A stretch of DNA of 64,000 nucleotides from positions 930,001 through 994,000 of the forward strand of contig NZ_AP025476.1 of assembly GCF_024347415.1 (NCBI RefSeq). The letters are read 5' to 3'. The DNA is from Vibrio crassostreae (lineage in GTDB: Bacteria; Pseudomonadota; Gammaproteobacteria; Enterobacterales; Vibrionaceae). The notes beneath the pieces were generated by a model. That model was not told where the DNA came from. It was given only the letters and a program-made list of their open reading frames with translations, and made no database searches. Made by a program: the position numbers and the translations under genes. Position 1 is the first letter of the stretch; each line of letters opens with the position of its first letter. This document shows, in pieces, positions 1 to 9,628 of this stretch.

Positions 1-1
1 G

Positions 2-820
2 GCTGAAGTGTCGATCAACGGCGTACAGATGATGAAGTTTGGTGAGTATCAAAACACATTGTATGTACCCACCAGTTTAAATATGGTGCGTTTCCGTCCT
101 TTAAAAGGTACGGCGCTGATCACCATGGAAGCACGTCTTGTTTTTATTCTTGTAGAGAACTTTTTTGGTGGTGATGGTCGTTTCCACGCCAAGATTGAAG
201 GCCGTGAATTCACGCCGACTGAAAGACGTATTATCCAGCTGCTGCTGAAAATTGTTTTTGAAGATTACAAAGAAGCTTGGTCTCCAGTGATGGGGGTTGA
301 GTTTGAATACCTGGATTCTGAAGTGAACCCAAGTATGGCGAACATTGTGAGCCCAACAGAAGTGATCGTTGTGAGTTCGTTCCACATCGAGGTAGATGGC
401 GGTGGTGGTGACTTCCACGTTGTGATGCCTTATTCAATGGTTGAACCGATCCGTGAACTGCTTGATGCGGGTGTTCAATCTGACAAAATGGAAACCGACG
501 TTCGTTGGAGTACCGCACTGCGTGATGAAATCATGGATGTGCCGGTTAACTTTCGTGTGAACCTTCTAGAGCAAGATATTTCTCTGCGTGATTTGATGGA
601 GCTGCGCCCCGGTGACGTCATTCCAATGAACATGCCTGAGCACGCAACGATGTTTGTCGAAGAACTGCCGACCTATCGTGTGAAAATGGGGCGCTCTGGT
701 GAGAAGCTCGCAGTACAGATTTCTGAAAAAATTCAAAGACCCCATGTGGTTAAAACTGATCTCGCTTTTCTAGGCAAGGACTTAATGTCTGAACTAGAAA
801 ACAGCGATGATGACGAATAG
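2..820 (+). CDS. fliM: Flagellar motor switch protein FliM (5' truncated by window)
   Basis: FliM is the middle C-ring protein that binds CheY-P and sets rotation direction. The reading frame is open to the left edge, so the N-terminal CheY-binding peptide and about 75 residues are missing; about 273 codons remain of a usual length near 350. The visible part holds the CheC-like middle domain and, from about residue 165 of the visible part, a C-terminal SpoA/FliN-like domain (DVPVNFRVNLLEQDISLRDL, then LRPGDVIPM). A GTG at 8 is an internal codon, not a real start. fliN follows after 28 bases, in the conserved fliMNOPQR-flhB order. Confidence 0.95.
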   Translation, partial: AEVSINGVQMMKFGEYQNTLYVPTSLNMVRFRPLKGTALITMEARLVFILVENFFGGDGRFHAKIEGREFTPTERRIIQLLLKIVFEDYKEAWSPVMGVEFEYLDSEVNPSMANIVSPTEVIVVSSFHIEVDGGGGDFHVVMPYSMVEPIRELLDAGVQSDKMETDVRWSTALRDEIMDVPVNFRVNLLEQDISLRDLMELRPGDVIPMNMPEHATMFVEELPTYRVKMGRSGEKLAVQISEKIQRPHVVKTDLAFLGKDLMSELENSDDDE

Positions 821-848
821 AAAATAGATAAAAGTATAGGAATTGGTA

Positions 849-1259
849 ATGGAACCTAGTGAAGATCAAAAGCTAGCAGACGAATGGGCTGCAGCACTTG
901 GTGAAGATCCTTCAGCACCGTCAATTGATGTTGATGACGTGCTTGCGGCACCACTTGATGAGCTAACCGATTCATCGTCTCCGATTTCTGAAGATGAGCG
1001 TCGTAAACTGGATACCATCATGGATATTCCAGTGACTATCTCAATGGAAGTTGGCCGCTCTCAGATCAGTATCCGTAATTTACTTCAGTTGAACCAAGGT
1101 TCGGTCGTTGAGCTAGATAGAATTGCTGGTGAATCACTGGACGTAATGGTCAACGGTACCTTGATTGCTCATGGTGAAGTGGTTGTGGTGAACGACAAGT
1201 TTGGTATTCGTTTGACTGACGTTATTAGCCAAACAGAACGAATTAAGAAGCTGCGTTAA
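849..1259 (+). CDS. fliN: Flagellar motor switch protein FliN
   Basis: FliN is the lower C-ring component, 136 residues here. The C-terminal SpoA domain is clear (IMDIPVTISMEVGRSQISIR, LNQGSVVELDRIAGESLDVM, then GEVVVVNDKFGIRLTDVIS). The acidic N-terminal 50 residues are typical of gammaproteobacterial FliN. I chose ATG 849, preceded by AGGA, over an in-frame TTG six bases upstream. The stop overlaps the fliO ATG by one base (TAATG), which suggests translational coupling. Confidence 0.96.
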   Translation: MEPSEDQKLADEWAAALGEDPSAPSIDVDDVLAAPLDELTDSSSPISEDERRKLDTIMDIPVTISMEVGRSQISIRNLLQLNQGSVVELDRIAGESLDVMVNGTLIAHGEVVVVNDKFGIRLTDVISQTERIKKLR

Positions 1260-1699
1260 TGAGCTTTTTGTCTCAAAGACTGGCGAGCTCTTCTCTCGGA
1301 ATGACAAAGCTGTTAAGAGGGGGCTTGGGAGTAGGGCTATTAATTGTTCCCTCCATTGCCTTTGCTGCAACGCCGCCATCTCTCGATTTAGCGACCACTT
1401 TTGGGTCGCTAATTTTCGTTATAGCCTTCATCTTATTTATTGCTTGGCTACTCAAGCGCATGCAAGTGCCTGCAATGTCGAATCAGCAAGGCTTGGCGAT
1501 TGTTAGGCAAATTCCTGTAGGTACTAAAGAACGCATCGCTATTGTTCAAGCGGGTGATGAGCAGTTCTTAGTCGGGATTACCACGCAATCTATTCAGCTA
1601 ATTTCTAAGCTCGATAAACCTCTTACTCAGGAGATGCTGGAAAAAAGTACATTTTCAAGTCAGCTTTCCCAGCTAATAAAAAAAGATGCAAACAAGTAA
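1259..1699 (+). CDS. fliO: Flagellar biosynthetic protein FliO
   Basis: FliO is a small membrane chaperone for FliP assembly in the flagellar export gate. At 146 residues it has a hydrophobic, signal-like segment (about 20-37, ending AFAA) and a second membrane helix (about 49-66, [17 protein letters not shown]). A cytoplasmic FliO domain follows ([20 protein letters not shown]). FliO is poorly conserved, so the call rests on this topology plus the position between fliN and fliP. The start overlaps the fliN stop. Confidence 0.93.
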   Translation: MSFLSQRLASSSLGMTKLLRGGLGVGLLIVPSIAFAATPPSLDLATTFGSLIFVIAFILFIAWLLKRMQVPAMSNQQGLAIVRQIPVGTKERIAIVQAGDEQFLVGITTQSIQLISKLDKPLTQEMLEKSTFSSQLSQLIKKDANK

Positions 1700-1745
1700 C
1701 GGACTTTTGAACTCATCTTACGTTTGCCAAAACGGAGCTTTCCGA

Positions 1746-2615
1746 ATGGTTAAAGTGTTGTTGGTTCAGCTCACTCTTCTCTGCTCACTCGTATTCAGTA
1801 TGTCGGTATTTGCACAGACTGAAGATGGCACCGTCATTCCGGCGAATACCGCTGGCTCAGAGTCGGTAACCATCAGCACGATGGAACAAGACCAAGCCAA
1901 ATCGACAACCATGACCACGGGCAGCTTAACCGGCAATGGTGGCGGCATACCTGCCTTTACCATGACAACCAATGCTAATGGCGGTGAAGACTACTCGATA
2001 AACCTTCAGATCTTGGCGTTAATGACCATGCTTGGCTTCTTGCCAGCGATGGTGATTTTGATGACCTCGTTCACCCGTATTGTGGTGGTGATGTCTATTT
2101 TGCGTCAGGCGATGGGTTTACAACAAACACCGTCTAACCAAGTGATTATTGGTATCGCAATATTTTTGACCTTTTTCATTATGTCACCGGTAATCAATCA
2201 GGTTAACGAACAGGCGGTTCAACCTTATCTCAATGAACAGATATCGGCACGACAGGCATTCGATGTTGCCCAAGGTCCGATCAAGTCTTTCATGCTCAAA
2301 CAGACTCGAATCAAAGATCTTGAAACCTTTGTTGAGATCTCTGGTGCGGAAGTGACCAACCCTGAAGATGCCTCAATGGCGGTTCTGATTCCAGCGTTTA
2401 TCACATCGGAATTAAAAACGGCTTTCCAGATAGGCTTTATGTTGTTCTTACCGTTCCTAATCATCGACTTGGTGGTGGCATCGGTATTGATGGCCATGGG
2501 TATGATGATGTTGTCACCGATGATTGTATCGCTGCCGTTTAAGTTGATGTTGTTTGTTCTTGTTGATGGCTGGAACTTGATCCTCTCCACACTCGCCGGC
2601 AGTTTTGCCTTGTAG
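1746..2615 (+). CDS. fliP: Flagellar export gate protein FliP
   Basis: FliP is the main pore subunit of the flagellar type III export gate (FliP5-FliQ4-FliR1). The protein is 289 residues: a cleavable signal peptide (MVKVLLVQL...FAQ), a Ser/Thr/Gly-rich periplasmic linker to about residue 80, then the FliP core with [20 protein letters not shown] and the C-terminal helices [21 protein letters not shown] chose ATG 1746 because it gives an immediate signal peptide; an in-frame ATG at 1686 overlaps the end of fliO and would add 20 residues before the signal peptide. Confidence 0.95.
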   Translation: MVKVLLVQLTLLCSLVFSMSVFAQTEDGTVIPANTAGSESVTISTMEQDQAKSTTMTTGSLTGNGGGIPAFTMTTNANGGEDYSINLQILALMTMLGFLPAMVILMTSFTRIVVVMSILRQAMGLQQTPSNQVIIGIAIFLTFFIMSPVINQVNEQAVQPYLNEQISARQAFDVAQGPIKSFMLKQTRIKDLETFVEISGAEVTNPEDASMAVLIPAFITSELKTAFQIGFMLFLPFLIIDLVVASVLMAMGMMMLSPMIVSLPFKLMLFVLVDGWNLILSTLAGSFAL

Positions 2616-2626
2616 CTGGGGGAATA

Positions 2627-2896
2627 ATGAATCCTGAAATATTCGTAGAGTTGTTCCGAGATGCCCTTTGGATGGTACTCATCATGGTTTGCGCCATTAT
2701 CATCCCGAGCCTGCTGATCGGTTTAGTCGTCGCTGTATTCCAAGCCGCGACCTCTATCAATGAACAAACACTGAGTTTCCTGCCGCGTTTGATAGTAACT
2801 TTGTTGGCGTTGATGCTATTTGCACACTGGATGACCCAGATGATGATGGAGTTCTTTTTCGAACTCATCGAACGCTTGCCGCAAGTTCTGTATTAG
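2627..2896 (+). CDS. fliQ: Flagellar export gate protein FliQ
   Basis: FliQ is an 89-residue export-gate subunit with two membrane helices (about 16-39 and 53-74) joined by the conserved cytoplasmic loop QAATSINEQTLSFLPRL. A strong ribosome site (GGGGGAATAATG) precedes the start, 11 bases after fliP. Confidence 0.96.
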   Translation: MNPEIFVELFRDALWMVLIMVCAIIIPSLLIGLVVAVFQAATSINEQTLSFLPRLIVTLLALMLFAHWMTQMMMEFFFELIERLPQVLY

Positions 2897-2902
2897 ACCG
2901 AT

Positions 2903-3685
2903 ATGGAATACCCAACGAGCCTTGTACTAGAGTGGTTAGCCAATTATTTTTGGCCATACACTCGCATCTCAGCGATGCTGATGGTGATGACGGTGACAGG
3001 GGCACGCTTCGTGTCGCCGCGTATTCGTCTGTATTTAGGTTTGGCTATCACCTTTGCCGTGATGCCCGCAATTCCTGCTGTTCCCAAAGAGATCGAACTG
3101 CTCTCTTTCCAAGGGTTCTTAACGGTGTTTGAGCAAATCGTGATTGGTGTTGCCATGGGCTTTGTTACTCAGTTTATGATTCAGACCTTCGTCATGCTCG
3201 GCCAGATCTTGGGTATGCAATCTAGCTTGGGCTTCGCCTCAATGGTTGACCCCGCTAACGGACAGAATACGCCAGTACTTGGTCAGTTGTTCATGTTGCT
3301 TGCGACCATGTTTTTTTTGGCGACCGATGGTCACTTGAAAATGCTGCAGTTGGTGGTGTTCAGTTTTAAGACTTTGCCGATTGGCAGTGGCTCTCTGACT
3401 TCGGTCGATTTTCGAGAACTCGCGTTGTGGCTTGGTATCATGTTCAAAACGGCATTAGCAATGTCGTTGTCGGGCATTATCGCGCTACTAACGATTAACC
3501 TTTCTTTTGGTGTAATGACGCGTGCTGCACCTCAGTTAAACATCTTTTCTTTGGGTTTTGCATTTGCGCTACTCGTGGGTCTGTTACTTTGTTGGTACAT
3601 CCTTGGCGGCTTGTATAGTCACTATGAGCTATTCTGGATGCAAGGCGAACAACAGATATGTCGTCTAATCCGGTTAGATTGCTAG
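2903..3685 (+). CDS. fliR: Flagellar export gate protein FliR
   Basis: FliR is the single-copy export-gate subunit that caps the FliP ring spiral. It has 260 residues, the family length, with multiple membrane helices and the conserved stretch LGFASMVDPANGQNTPVLGQ at about residues 109-128. It begins 6 bases after the fliQ stop with a weak ribosome site, so expression probably depends on coupling. Confidence 0.95.
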   Translation: MEYPTSLVLEWLANYFWPYTRISAMLMVMTVTGARFVSPRIRLYLGLAITFAVMPAIPAVPKEIELLSFQGFLTVFEQIVIGVAMGFVTQFMIQTFVMLGQILGMQSSLGFASMVDPANGQNTPVLGQLFMLLATMFFLATDGHLKMLQLVVFSFKTLPIGSGSLTSVDFRELALWLGIMFKTALAMSLSGIIALLTINLSFGVMTRAAPQLNIFSLGFAFALLVGLLLCWYILGGLYSHYELFWMQGEQQICRLIRLDC

Positions 3686-3694
3686 GAGACTGAA

Positions 3695-4825
3695 ATGGCA
3701 GAGTCAGACGGTCAAGAACGCACAGAAGACGCCACGCCCAAACGCTTGCAACAGGCCAAAGAAAAAGGGCAGGTTGCAAGGTCGAAAGAGCTAGCGTCGG
3801 CGTCGGTACTGATAGTAGGTGCGATTGCATTAATGTGGTTTGGCGAATCGATGGCGAAGGCGTTGTTCGAGGCTATGCAACGTCTGTTTTCTCTGAGCCG
3901 CGACGAGATTTTTGATACCAATAAACTCTTCGAAATTGCCGGTGGTGCACTGGTGAATTTGCTGTTTCCGCTGTTTTTGATCCTGATAACCTTATTCGTT
4001 GCAGCAGTCATTGGTGCGGCGGGTGTCGGTGGGATTAACTTTTCAATGCAAGCCGCGATGCCAAAGGCGTCTAAGCTCAATCCACTCAGTGGTATCAAGC
4101 GTATGTTTGGCCTACAAAGTTGGGTTGAACTTCTCAAATCTATTTTGAAAGTAGCTCTTGTATCAGGCATGGCCATTTATCTGATTCAGGCCTCTCAGCA
4201 TGATTTAATGCAGCTGAGCATGGATGTTTATCCGCAGAATATCTTTCATGCTTTGGATATCTTGCTCAACTTTATTCTTTTAATCAGTTGCTCTCTGCTT
4301 ATTGTGGTGGCGATTGATATCCCGTTCCAGATCTGGCAACACGCCGATCAATTGAAGATGACCAAACAAGAAGTCAAAGACGAATTCAAAGATACTGAAG
4401 GTAAGCCGGAAGTGAAAGGGCGAATTCGTATGCTTCAAAGGGAAGCGGCTCAACGTCGAATGATGGCTGATGTTCCTCAAGCGGATGTGATTGTGACCAA
4501 CCCAGAGCACTTTTCCGTGGCATTGCGCTATAAGCAGAATCAAGATAAAGCGCCGATTGTGGTTGCCAAAGGTGTCGACCACATGGCGATGAAAATCCGA
4601 GAAATTGCGCGCGAAAACGACATCTATATTGTTCCAGCGCCACCATTGGCGAGGGCGCTTTATCACACCACTGAGCTAGAACAACAAATTCCTGACGGTC
4701 TGTTTACGGCAGTTGCGCAGGTACTTGCATATGTTTTCCAGCTTAAGCAGTACCGAAAACGAGGAGGGGAGAGGCCAAAACTGCAAGATTCTAATATGCC
4801 GATCCCACCTGATTTACGTCATTAG
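3695..4825 (+). CDS. flhB: Flagellar export switch protein FlhB
   Basis: FlhB controls the change from rod/hook to filament substrates. The 376 residues comprise a charged N-terminus (TEDATPKRLQQAKEKGQVAR), four membrane helices (about 34-50, 85-110, 145-165, 185-208) and a cytoplasmic domain. The autocleavage motif is at residues 269-272 but reads NPEH rather than the common NPTH; the scissile Asn-Pro pair is intact. The 5' end has a good ribosome site (TAGGAGACTGAAATG). It closes the fliM-flhB block. Confidence 0.95.
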   Translation: MAESDGQERTEDATPKRLQQAKEKGQVARSKELASASVLIVGAIALMWFGESMAKALFEAMQRLFSLSRDEIFDTNKLFEIAGGALVNLLFPLFLILITLFVAAVIGAAGVGGINFSMQAAMPKASKLNPLSGIKRMFGLQSWVELLKSILKVALVSGMAIYLIQASQHDLMQLSMDVYPQNIFHALDILLNFILLISCSLLIVVAIDIPFQIWQHADQLKMTKQEVKDEFKDTEGKPEVKGRIRMLQREAAQRRMMADVPQADVIVTNPEHFSVALRYKQNQDKAPIVVAKGVDHMAMKIREIARENDIYIVPAPPLARALYHTTELEQQIPDGLFTAVAQVLAYVFQLKQYRKRGGERPKLQDSNMPIPPDLRH

Positions 4826-4921
4826 ATCAATTGCTTGAGCTCTGCGTGATGAACCTTGATAATAGCGAGCTAGCTAATCTTCTTTTTATTGAGGTGATGG
4901 CGATAATTTGACGTGAGATGT

Positions 4922-4937
4922 TGGTACAGTGTTTGCT
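4922..4937 (+). promoter_or_regulatory. Sigma-54 promoter for the flhA operon
   Basis: TGGTACAGTGTTTGCT matches the -24/-12 consensus (TGGCAC-N5-TTGCW), with exactly 10 bases between the invariant GG and GC. It lies about 100 bases before flhA, in the only sizeable gap of the flagellar region. In Vibrio, flhA-class genes are known sigma-54/FlrA-dependent class II genes, which fits. The site is seen in the sequence; its activity is inferred. Confidence 0.75.
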
Positions 4938-5037
4938 GTAGTAAGCCTGAACATTATAAGCCCATAGCAAAACAGCCCTGACTAAGATCTAATCCACTTC
5001 TTCAGAGAGCTACAACATAGCGAAACTGTCTAGATTT

Positions 5038-7137
5038 ATGAAATTCTCCCTGCCTTTTGCGGACAAGCTACCTAAAATCCCTAACCGTGCCATGCCTGCG
5101 ATTGGTGCGCCTGTTATGGTACTTGCCACGCTTGCTATGGTGGTGTTGCCCATTCCAGCTTTCTTGTTGGATATGTTCTTCACCTTTAATATTGCACTGT
5201 CTATGGTTGTGCTATTGGTTTCGGTTTATACCCGTAGGCCTTTAGACTTCGCTGCATTCCCGACCGTGCTGCTTATTGCGACTCTGCTTCGATTGGCCTT
5301 GAACGTTGCTTCAACACGTGTGGTATTGCTCCATGGCCATGAAGGTGGTGACGCTGCTGGTAACGTGATCGAAGCCTTCGGTAACGTGGTTATCGGTGGT
5401 AACTACGCTGTCGGTCTAGTGGTGTTCTTGATTCTGATGATCATCAACTTCATGGTTGTTACCAAAGGTGCGGGTCGTATCTCGGAAGTAAGTGCGCGTT
5501 TCACTTTGGATGCGTTACCGGGTAAACAGATGGCAATCGATGCCGACTTGAACGCAGGTTTGATCGACCAAGACCAGGCGCGTCTGCGACGTTTTGAAGT
5601 AACCAAAGAAGCCGACTTCTACGGTTCGATGGACGGTGCATCTAAGTTTGTTAAAGGCGATGCGATCGCTGGTATCTTAATCTTGTTCATCAACATCATT
5701 GGCGGTTTGAGCATTGGTATGGCTCAGTTTGACCTTGGTTTTGGTGAAGCAATCGAAATCTACACGCTACTGACTATCGGTGATGGTCTGGTTGCACAAA
5801 TCCCGTCACTGCTCCTTTCTATAGCAGCTGCAATGATGGTAACGCGTCAAAATACTGATGAAGACATGGGGCAACAGCTCGTCTTCCAGATGTTCGACAA
5901 TCCAAAAGCCTTGATGATCACCGCCGCTATCCTTGGCATCATGGGTATTGTTCCGGGTATGCCACATTTCTCGTTCTTGAGCCTTGCTGTTATTGCGGGC
6001 GCGGGTGCGTATTACATCGATAAGAAAAACAAAAAGAAGGCGGAAGAACCTAATCTTCCGGCAACCGTTGAAGCGAATGGAGAAGTAGGCTCTCAGAAGG
6101 AGCTTTCTTGGGATGATGTTCAACCTGTCGATATTATTGGTTTAGAAGTGGGTTACCGTTTAATTCCTTTGGTTGACAGAGACCAAGGGGGCGAACTGCT
6201 TGAACGCGTTAAAGGTGTGCGTAAGAAGTTGTCTCAAGACTTTGGTTTCTTGATCCCAGCGGTACACATTCGCGATAACCTAGAGCTGACACCAAACAGC
6301 TACCGAATTACCCTGATGGGTGTCGCAGTAGGTGAAGCTGAGATCAAGCCTGACATGGAGCTCGCGATCAACCCGGGCCAAGTGTACGGTATGATCGATG
6401 GTGAGCCGACAATCGACCCTGCATTTGGATTAGAAGCGGTATGGATTCGTGAAGAGCAGCGTGAACACGCACAAGCTCTAGGTTATACCGTTGTCGATTC
6501 TTCTACAGTATTGGCGACACATCTTAGCCAACTGCTTACCAACAACGCATCACAGCTTATTGGTCACGAGGAAGTTCAGAACTTACTTGAGATGCTTAGC
6601 CGCTCAACACCTAAGCTGGTCGAAGGTTTTGTACCGGATCAATTGCAGTTGGGTGTGGTTGTGAAAGTGCTACAGAACCTATTGAATGAAGCTATTCCAA
6701 TTCGTGACATTCGAACTATAGTCCAAACTTTGTCGGAGTATTCAGGTAAGAGTCAAGAACCTGACATACTTACTGCGGCGGTTCGTATCTCATTGAAACG
6801 ATTAATTGTTCAAGAAATCAATGGTATAGAGCCAGAGTTGCCAGTGATAACCCTAATTCCTGAGCTGGAACAAATCTTGCATCAAACCATGCAGGCATCC
6901 GGCGGAGAATCTGCTGGTATTGAACCTGGTTTAGCCGAACGTTTACAGACCTCCCTCAGCCACGCTACGCAAGAGCAGGAGCTGAAAGGTGAACCAGCGG
7001 TGCTACTGACCTCTGGTGTGTTACGCTCGACTCTGGCTAAGTTCGTGAAAAACACGATCCCAAGCTTGAGAGTCTTGTCTTACCAAGAGATACCGGACGA
7101 AAAACAGATACGTATAGTACAAGCTGTTGGTAATTAA
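5038..7137 (+). CDS. flhA: Flagellar export protein FlhA
   Basis: FlhA is the nonameric export-gate ring that docks chaperone-substrate complexes and uses the proton gradient. The 699 residues have about eight membrane helices to residue 325 and a large cytoplasmic domain after a linker near 330-355. The FHIPEP signature LPGKQMAIDADLNAG is at 160-174. The proton-path residue equivalent to Salmonella Asp208 is present at D208 (KFVKGDAI). The gene is first in the operon behind a sigma-54 site. Confidence 0.97.
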   Translation: MKFSLPFADKLPKIPNRAMPAIGAPVMVLATLAMVVLPIPAFLLDMFFTFNIALSMVVLLVSVYTRRPLDFAAFPTVLLIATLLRLALNVASTRVVLLHGHEGGDAAGNVIEAFGNVVIGGNYAVGLVVFLILMIINFMVVTKGAGRISEVSARFTLDALPGKQMAIDADLNAGLIDQDQARLRRFEVTKEADFYGSMDGASKFVKGDAIAGILILFINIIGGLSIGMAQFDLGFGEAIEIYTLLTIGDGLVAQIPSLLLSIAAAMMVTRQNTDEDMGQQLVFQMFDNPKALMITAAILGIMGIVPGMPHFSFLSLAVIAGAGAYYIDKKNKKKAEEPNLPATVEANGEVGSQKELSWDDVQPVDIIGLEVGYRLIPLVDRDQGGELLERVKGVRKKLSQDFGFLIPAVHIRDNLELTPNSYRITLMGVAVGEAEIKPDMELAINPGQVYGMIDGEPTIDPAFGLEAVWIREEQREHAQALGYTVVDSSTVLATHLSQLLTNNASQLIGHEEVQNLLEMLSRSTPKLVEGFVPDQLQLGVVVKVLQNLLNEAIPIRDIRTIVQTLSEYSGKSQEPDILTAAVRISLKRLIVQEINGIEPELPVITLIPELEQILHQTMQASGGESAGIEPGLAERLQTSLSHATQEQELKGEPAVLLTSGVLRSTLAKFVKNTIPSLRVLSYQEIPDEKQIRIVQAVGN

Positions 7138-7164
7138 GCCGCCTAATTAGAACGGACGATCGAA

Positions 7165-8727
7165 TTGAAAATTAAACGATTTTTTGCAAAAGATATGCGA
7201 ACGGCGCTGCTCCAAGTTAAAGAAGAACTTGGCTCAGAGGCGGTGATCATGTCTAACAAAAAGGTCGCAGGTGGCGTGGAAATTGTTGCCGCTATTGATG
7301 GCGAATCTAGCCCTTCAACAGCAAGCCAGAGACTAAATAAACCTCAGCAGCCTGCACAAAGCCAATATACGCAAATGGCCGCGCCCGCAGCTCCTGCAGG
7401 GCGACGTCAACTAGACGATGACAAGGTTAGCCTGCAGTCGAATGCTGAAGGTGGACGCTCAATGACTAAGCGCTTTGCGAATATGCTAAAACAATACAGT
7501 CATGGCGCCGAGGATGAACCACAACATCGTGCTGAAAATGAAGATTCATTGTCAGCATTGCTTAATCGCCAATCAAGCACGGGTCATAACCCTCATAGTC
7601 ATCAGACTCAAAGCAATCTGCAGTCTCATGGCCATCAGCAGTCTCACGGTAACCAACAGTCTCACGGCAATCTTGATTCAGCATTTGCTCGTGAAACAGG
7701 TTTGTCTAAGTTGATTGCTGAAGACCGCAGAGTCGAGCGTCCGGCACCTCGCTTGGATCCTACTCGTTATGATCGCGGTCGTGAGAACACTCACTCGAAA
7801 GGCTCTGATTCTGAAATGGAAACGATGCGCGAAGAGATGACCTCAATTCGTCGTCTGTTAGAACATCAAGTATCTGGATTAATGTGGCAAGAAGTTGAGC
7901 GTCGTGAACCGCTCAGAGCGATGCTTATTAAGCGCCTTGAGCGTATGGGTGTTTCTGCAGAGCTGGCCGATCAGATGGCTTGTTACATTCCTGAAGATAC
8001 CAAACCAGCGCGTGCATGGAAGGCTTTGTTAGCACTGGTTGCTGACCAAATCTCTGTCACTCAGAAAGATATTTTAAAACGCGGCGGTATTGTGGCTCTA
8101 CTTGGCCCAACCGGTGTGGGTAAAACGACAACTGTTGCAAAGCTAGCTGCACGTGCTGCCATGGAATATGGCGCAGATAACGTCGCACTAGTGACAACTG
8201 ACACATATCGTATAGGTGCACATGAGCAGTTATCGATCTATGGTCGAATTATGGGTTGTCCTGTAAGAGTTGCTAAAGATTCTAGCGAACTGGCCGATGT
8301 AATATATCAGTTACGTAATCGTCGCCTGATTCTGGTCGATACTGCAGGCATGGGACAACGAGATGTTCGCCTATCTGAGCAGTTAGACACATTGATGCAA
8401 GAGAGTGGTTCCGTTATCAATAGCTACCTTGTGTTGCCAGCAACTGCACAACGCAAAGTGCTACAAGAAACAATTGAACACTTTAGAAGAATCCCGTTGT
8501 CGGGATGCATCATGACTAAATTGGATGAATCCCTCAGTCTTGGTGAATTCATCAGTGTCGTAATACAAAATGCATTACCAGTTGCTTACATAGCAAATGG
8601 TCAACGAGTTCCTGAAGATATCGTTATAGCTCAGCCAAAGTACATGATTGCTAAGGCTAATGAGTTATTAGAAAAATCTACAGAGAATGAACCTCATTAC
8701 TGGAATAGCGATTCTGAAGGGCTCTAG
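7165..8727 (+). CDS. flhF: Polar flagellum placement GTPase FlhF
   Basis: FlhF is an SRP-family GTPase that recruits early flagellar parts to the pole. The 520 residues comprise a basic N-terminal B domain (MKIKRFFAKDMRTALLQVKE), a long low-complexity linker, and NG domains with Walker A GPTGVGKTT at 314-322, followed by DTYRIGAHEQL, VDTAGMGQRD and TKLDE. The linker has a His/Gln/Ser-rich tract (residues 141-169) containing SHGHQQ/SHGNQQ repeats. The start is TTG, with GGACGA upstream; no ATG gives the conserved N-terminus. flhG follows after 13 bases. Confidence 0.96.
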   Translation: MKIKRFFAKDMRTALLQVKEELGSEAVIMSNKKVAGGVEIVAAIDGESSPSTASQRLNKPQQPAQSQYTQMAAPAAPAGRRQLDDDKVSLQSNAEGGRSMTKRFANMLKQYSHGAEDEPQHRAENEDSLSALLNRQSSTGHNPHSHQTQSNLQSHGHQQSHGNQQSHGNLDSAFARETGLSKLIAEDRRVERPAPRLDPTRYDRGRENTHSKGSDSEMETMREEMTSIRRLLEHQVSGLMWQEVERREPLRAMLIKRLERMGVSAELADQMACYIPEDTKPARAWKALLALVADQISVTQKDILKRGGIVALLGPTGVGKTTTVAKLAARAAMEYGADNVALVTTDTYRIGAHEQLSIYGRIMGCPVRVAKDSSELADVIYQLRNRRLILVDTAGMGQRDVRLSEQLDTLMQESGSVINSYLVLPATAQRKVLQETIEHFRRIPLSGCIMTKLDESLSLGEFISVVIQNALPVAYIANGQRVPEDIVIAQPKYMIAKANELLEKSTENEPHYWNSDSEGL

Positions 8728-8740
8728 GCGGCGGATAAAT

Positions 8741-9628
8741 ATGAATGAAAATATGATACATGATCAAGCTAGCGGCCTCCGTCGCTTAACCAAGCCTTCA
8801 CTCACAAAAGTTATCGCTGTCACCGGTGGTAAGGGAGGCGTTGGTAAATCCAATGTGACGTTAGGTATGGCTATTTGCATGGCGCGCCAAGGCAAAAAAG
8901 TCATGGTGTTAGATGCCGATTTAGGGCTAGCTAACGTCGATATCATGCTGGGTATTCGTTCTAAACGAAACCTAGGGCATGTGTTGGCTGGCGAATGTGA
9001 ACTTAAGGATGCGATTGTCGAAGGGCCGCACGGAATTAAAATTATTCCAGCGACATCGGGCACACAAAGCATGACTGAACTTTCACACGCACAGCATGCT
9101 GGTTTGATTCGCGCATTTGGTTCGCTTGAAGACGAGATGGATATCTTGTTGGTTGATACCGCTGCCGGAATTTCGGACATGGTGATCAGTTTCTCAAGAG
9201 CGGCGCAAGACGTGGTTGTTGTGGTATGTGATGAACCTACCTCAATCACAGATGCATATGCTTTGATTAAGCTTTTGAGCAGAGAGCACCAAGTTCAGCG
9301 ATTCAAAGTTGTTGCAAATATGGTCAGAAGCTACCGAGAAGGCCGAGAATTATTTGCAAAGTTGACTTTGGTCACAGAGCGCTTCTTGAATGTGAGCCTC
9401 GAACTCGTAGCATGTATTCCTTTAGATGATAAAGTACGTCAATCAGTCAAGAGACAGAAGATCGTAGTAGATGCGTATCCTCGCTCTCCAGCTGCGTTGG
9501 CAATCAGCTCTTTGGCTAATAAAGCATTGACCTGGCCAATACCAAAAACACCAAGTGGGCACTTGGAGTTCTTTGTTGAAAGGCTGCTGAATCGTACTGA
9601 ATTTATAGAGGAACCATTTGGTGAATAA
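8741..9628 (+). CDS. flhG: Flagellar number regulator FlhG (FleN, MinD-like ATPase)
   Basis: FlhG restrains FlhF and the master regulator so that one polar flagellum is built. The 295 residues include a deviant Walker A motif GKGGVGKS at 30-37, a switch region DADLGLANVDIMLG and DTAAGISDM. The N-terminal DQASGLRRL (8-16) is the conserved peptide known to stimulate FlhF GTPase activity. I chose ATG 8741; longer in-frame starts run back into flhF. The end overlaps fliA by 8 bases. Confidence 0.96.
   Translation: MNENMIHDQASGLRRLTKPSLTKVIAVTGGKGGVGKSNVTLGMAICMARQGKKVMVLDADLGLANVDIMLGIRSKRNLGHVLAGECELKDAIVEGPHGIKIIPATSGTQSMTELSHAQHAGLIRAFGSLEDEMDILLVDTAAGISDMVISFSRAAQDVVVVVCDEPTSITDAYALIKLLSREHQVQRFKVVANMVRSYREGRELFAKLTLVTERFLNVSLELVACIPLDDKVRQSVKRQKIVVDAYPRSPAALAISSLANKALTWPIPKTPSGHLEFFVERLLNRTEFIEEPFGE

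Noticed and set aside
8764..9249. 161-codon minus-strand ORF opposite flhG
   Set aside because: Complement of the highly conserved FlhG ATPase core; no domain or context.
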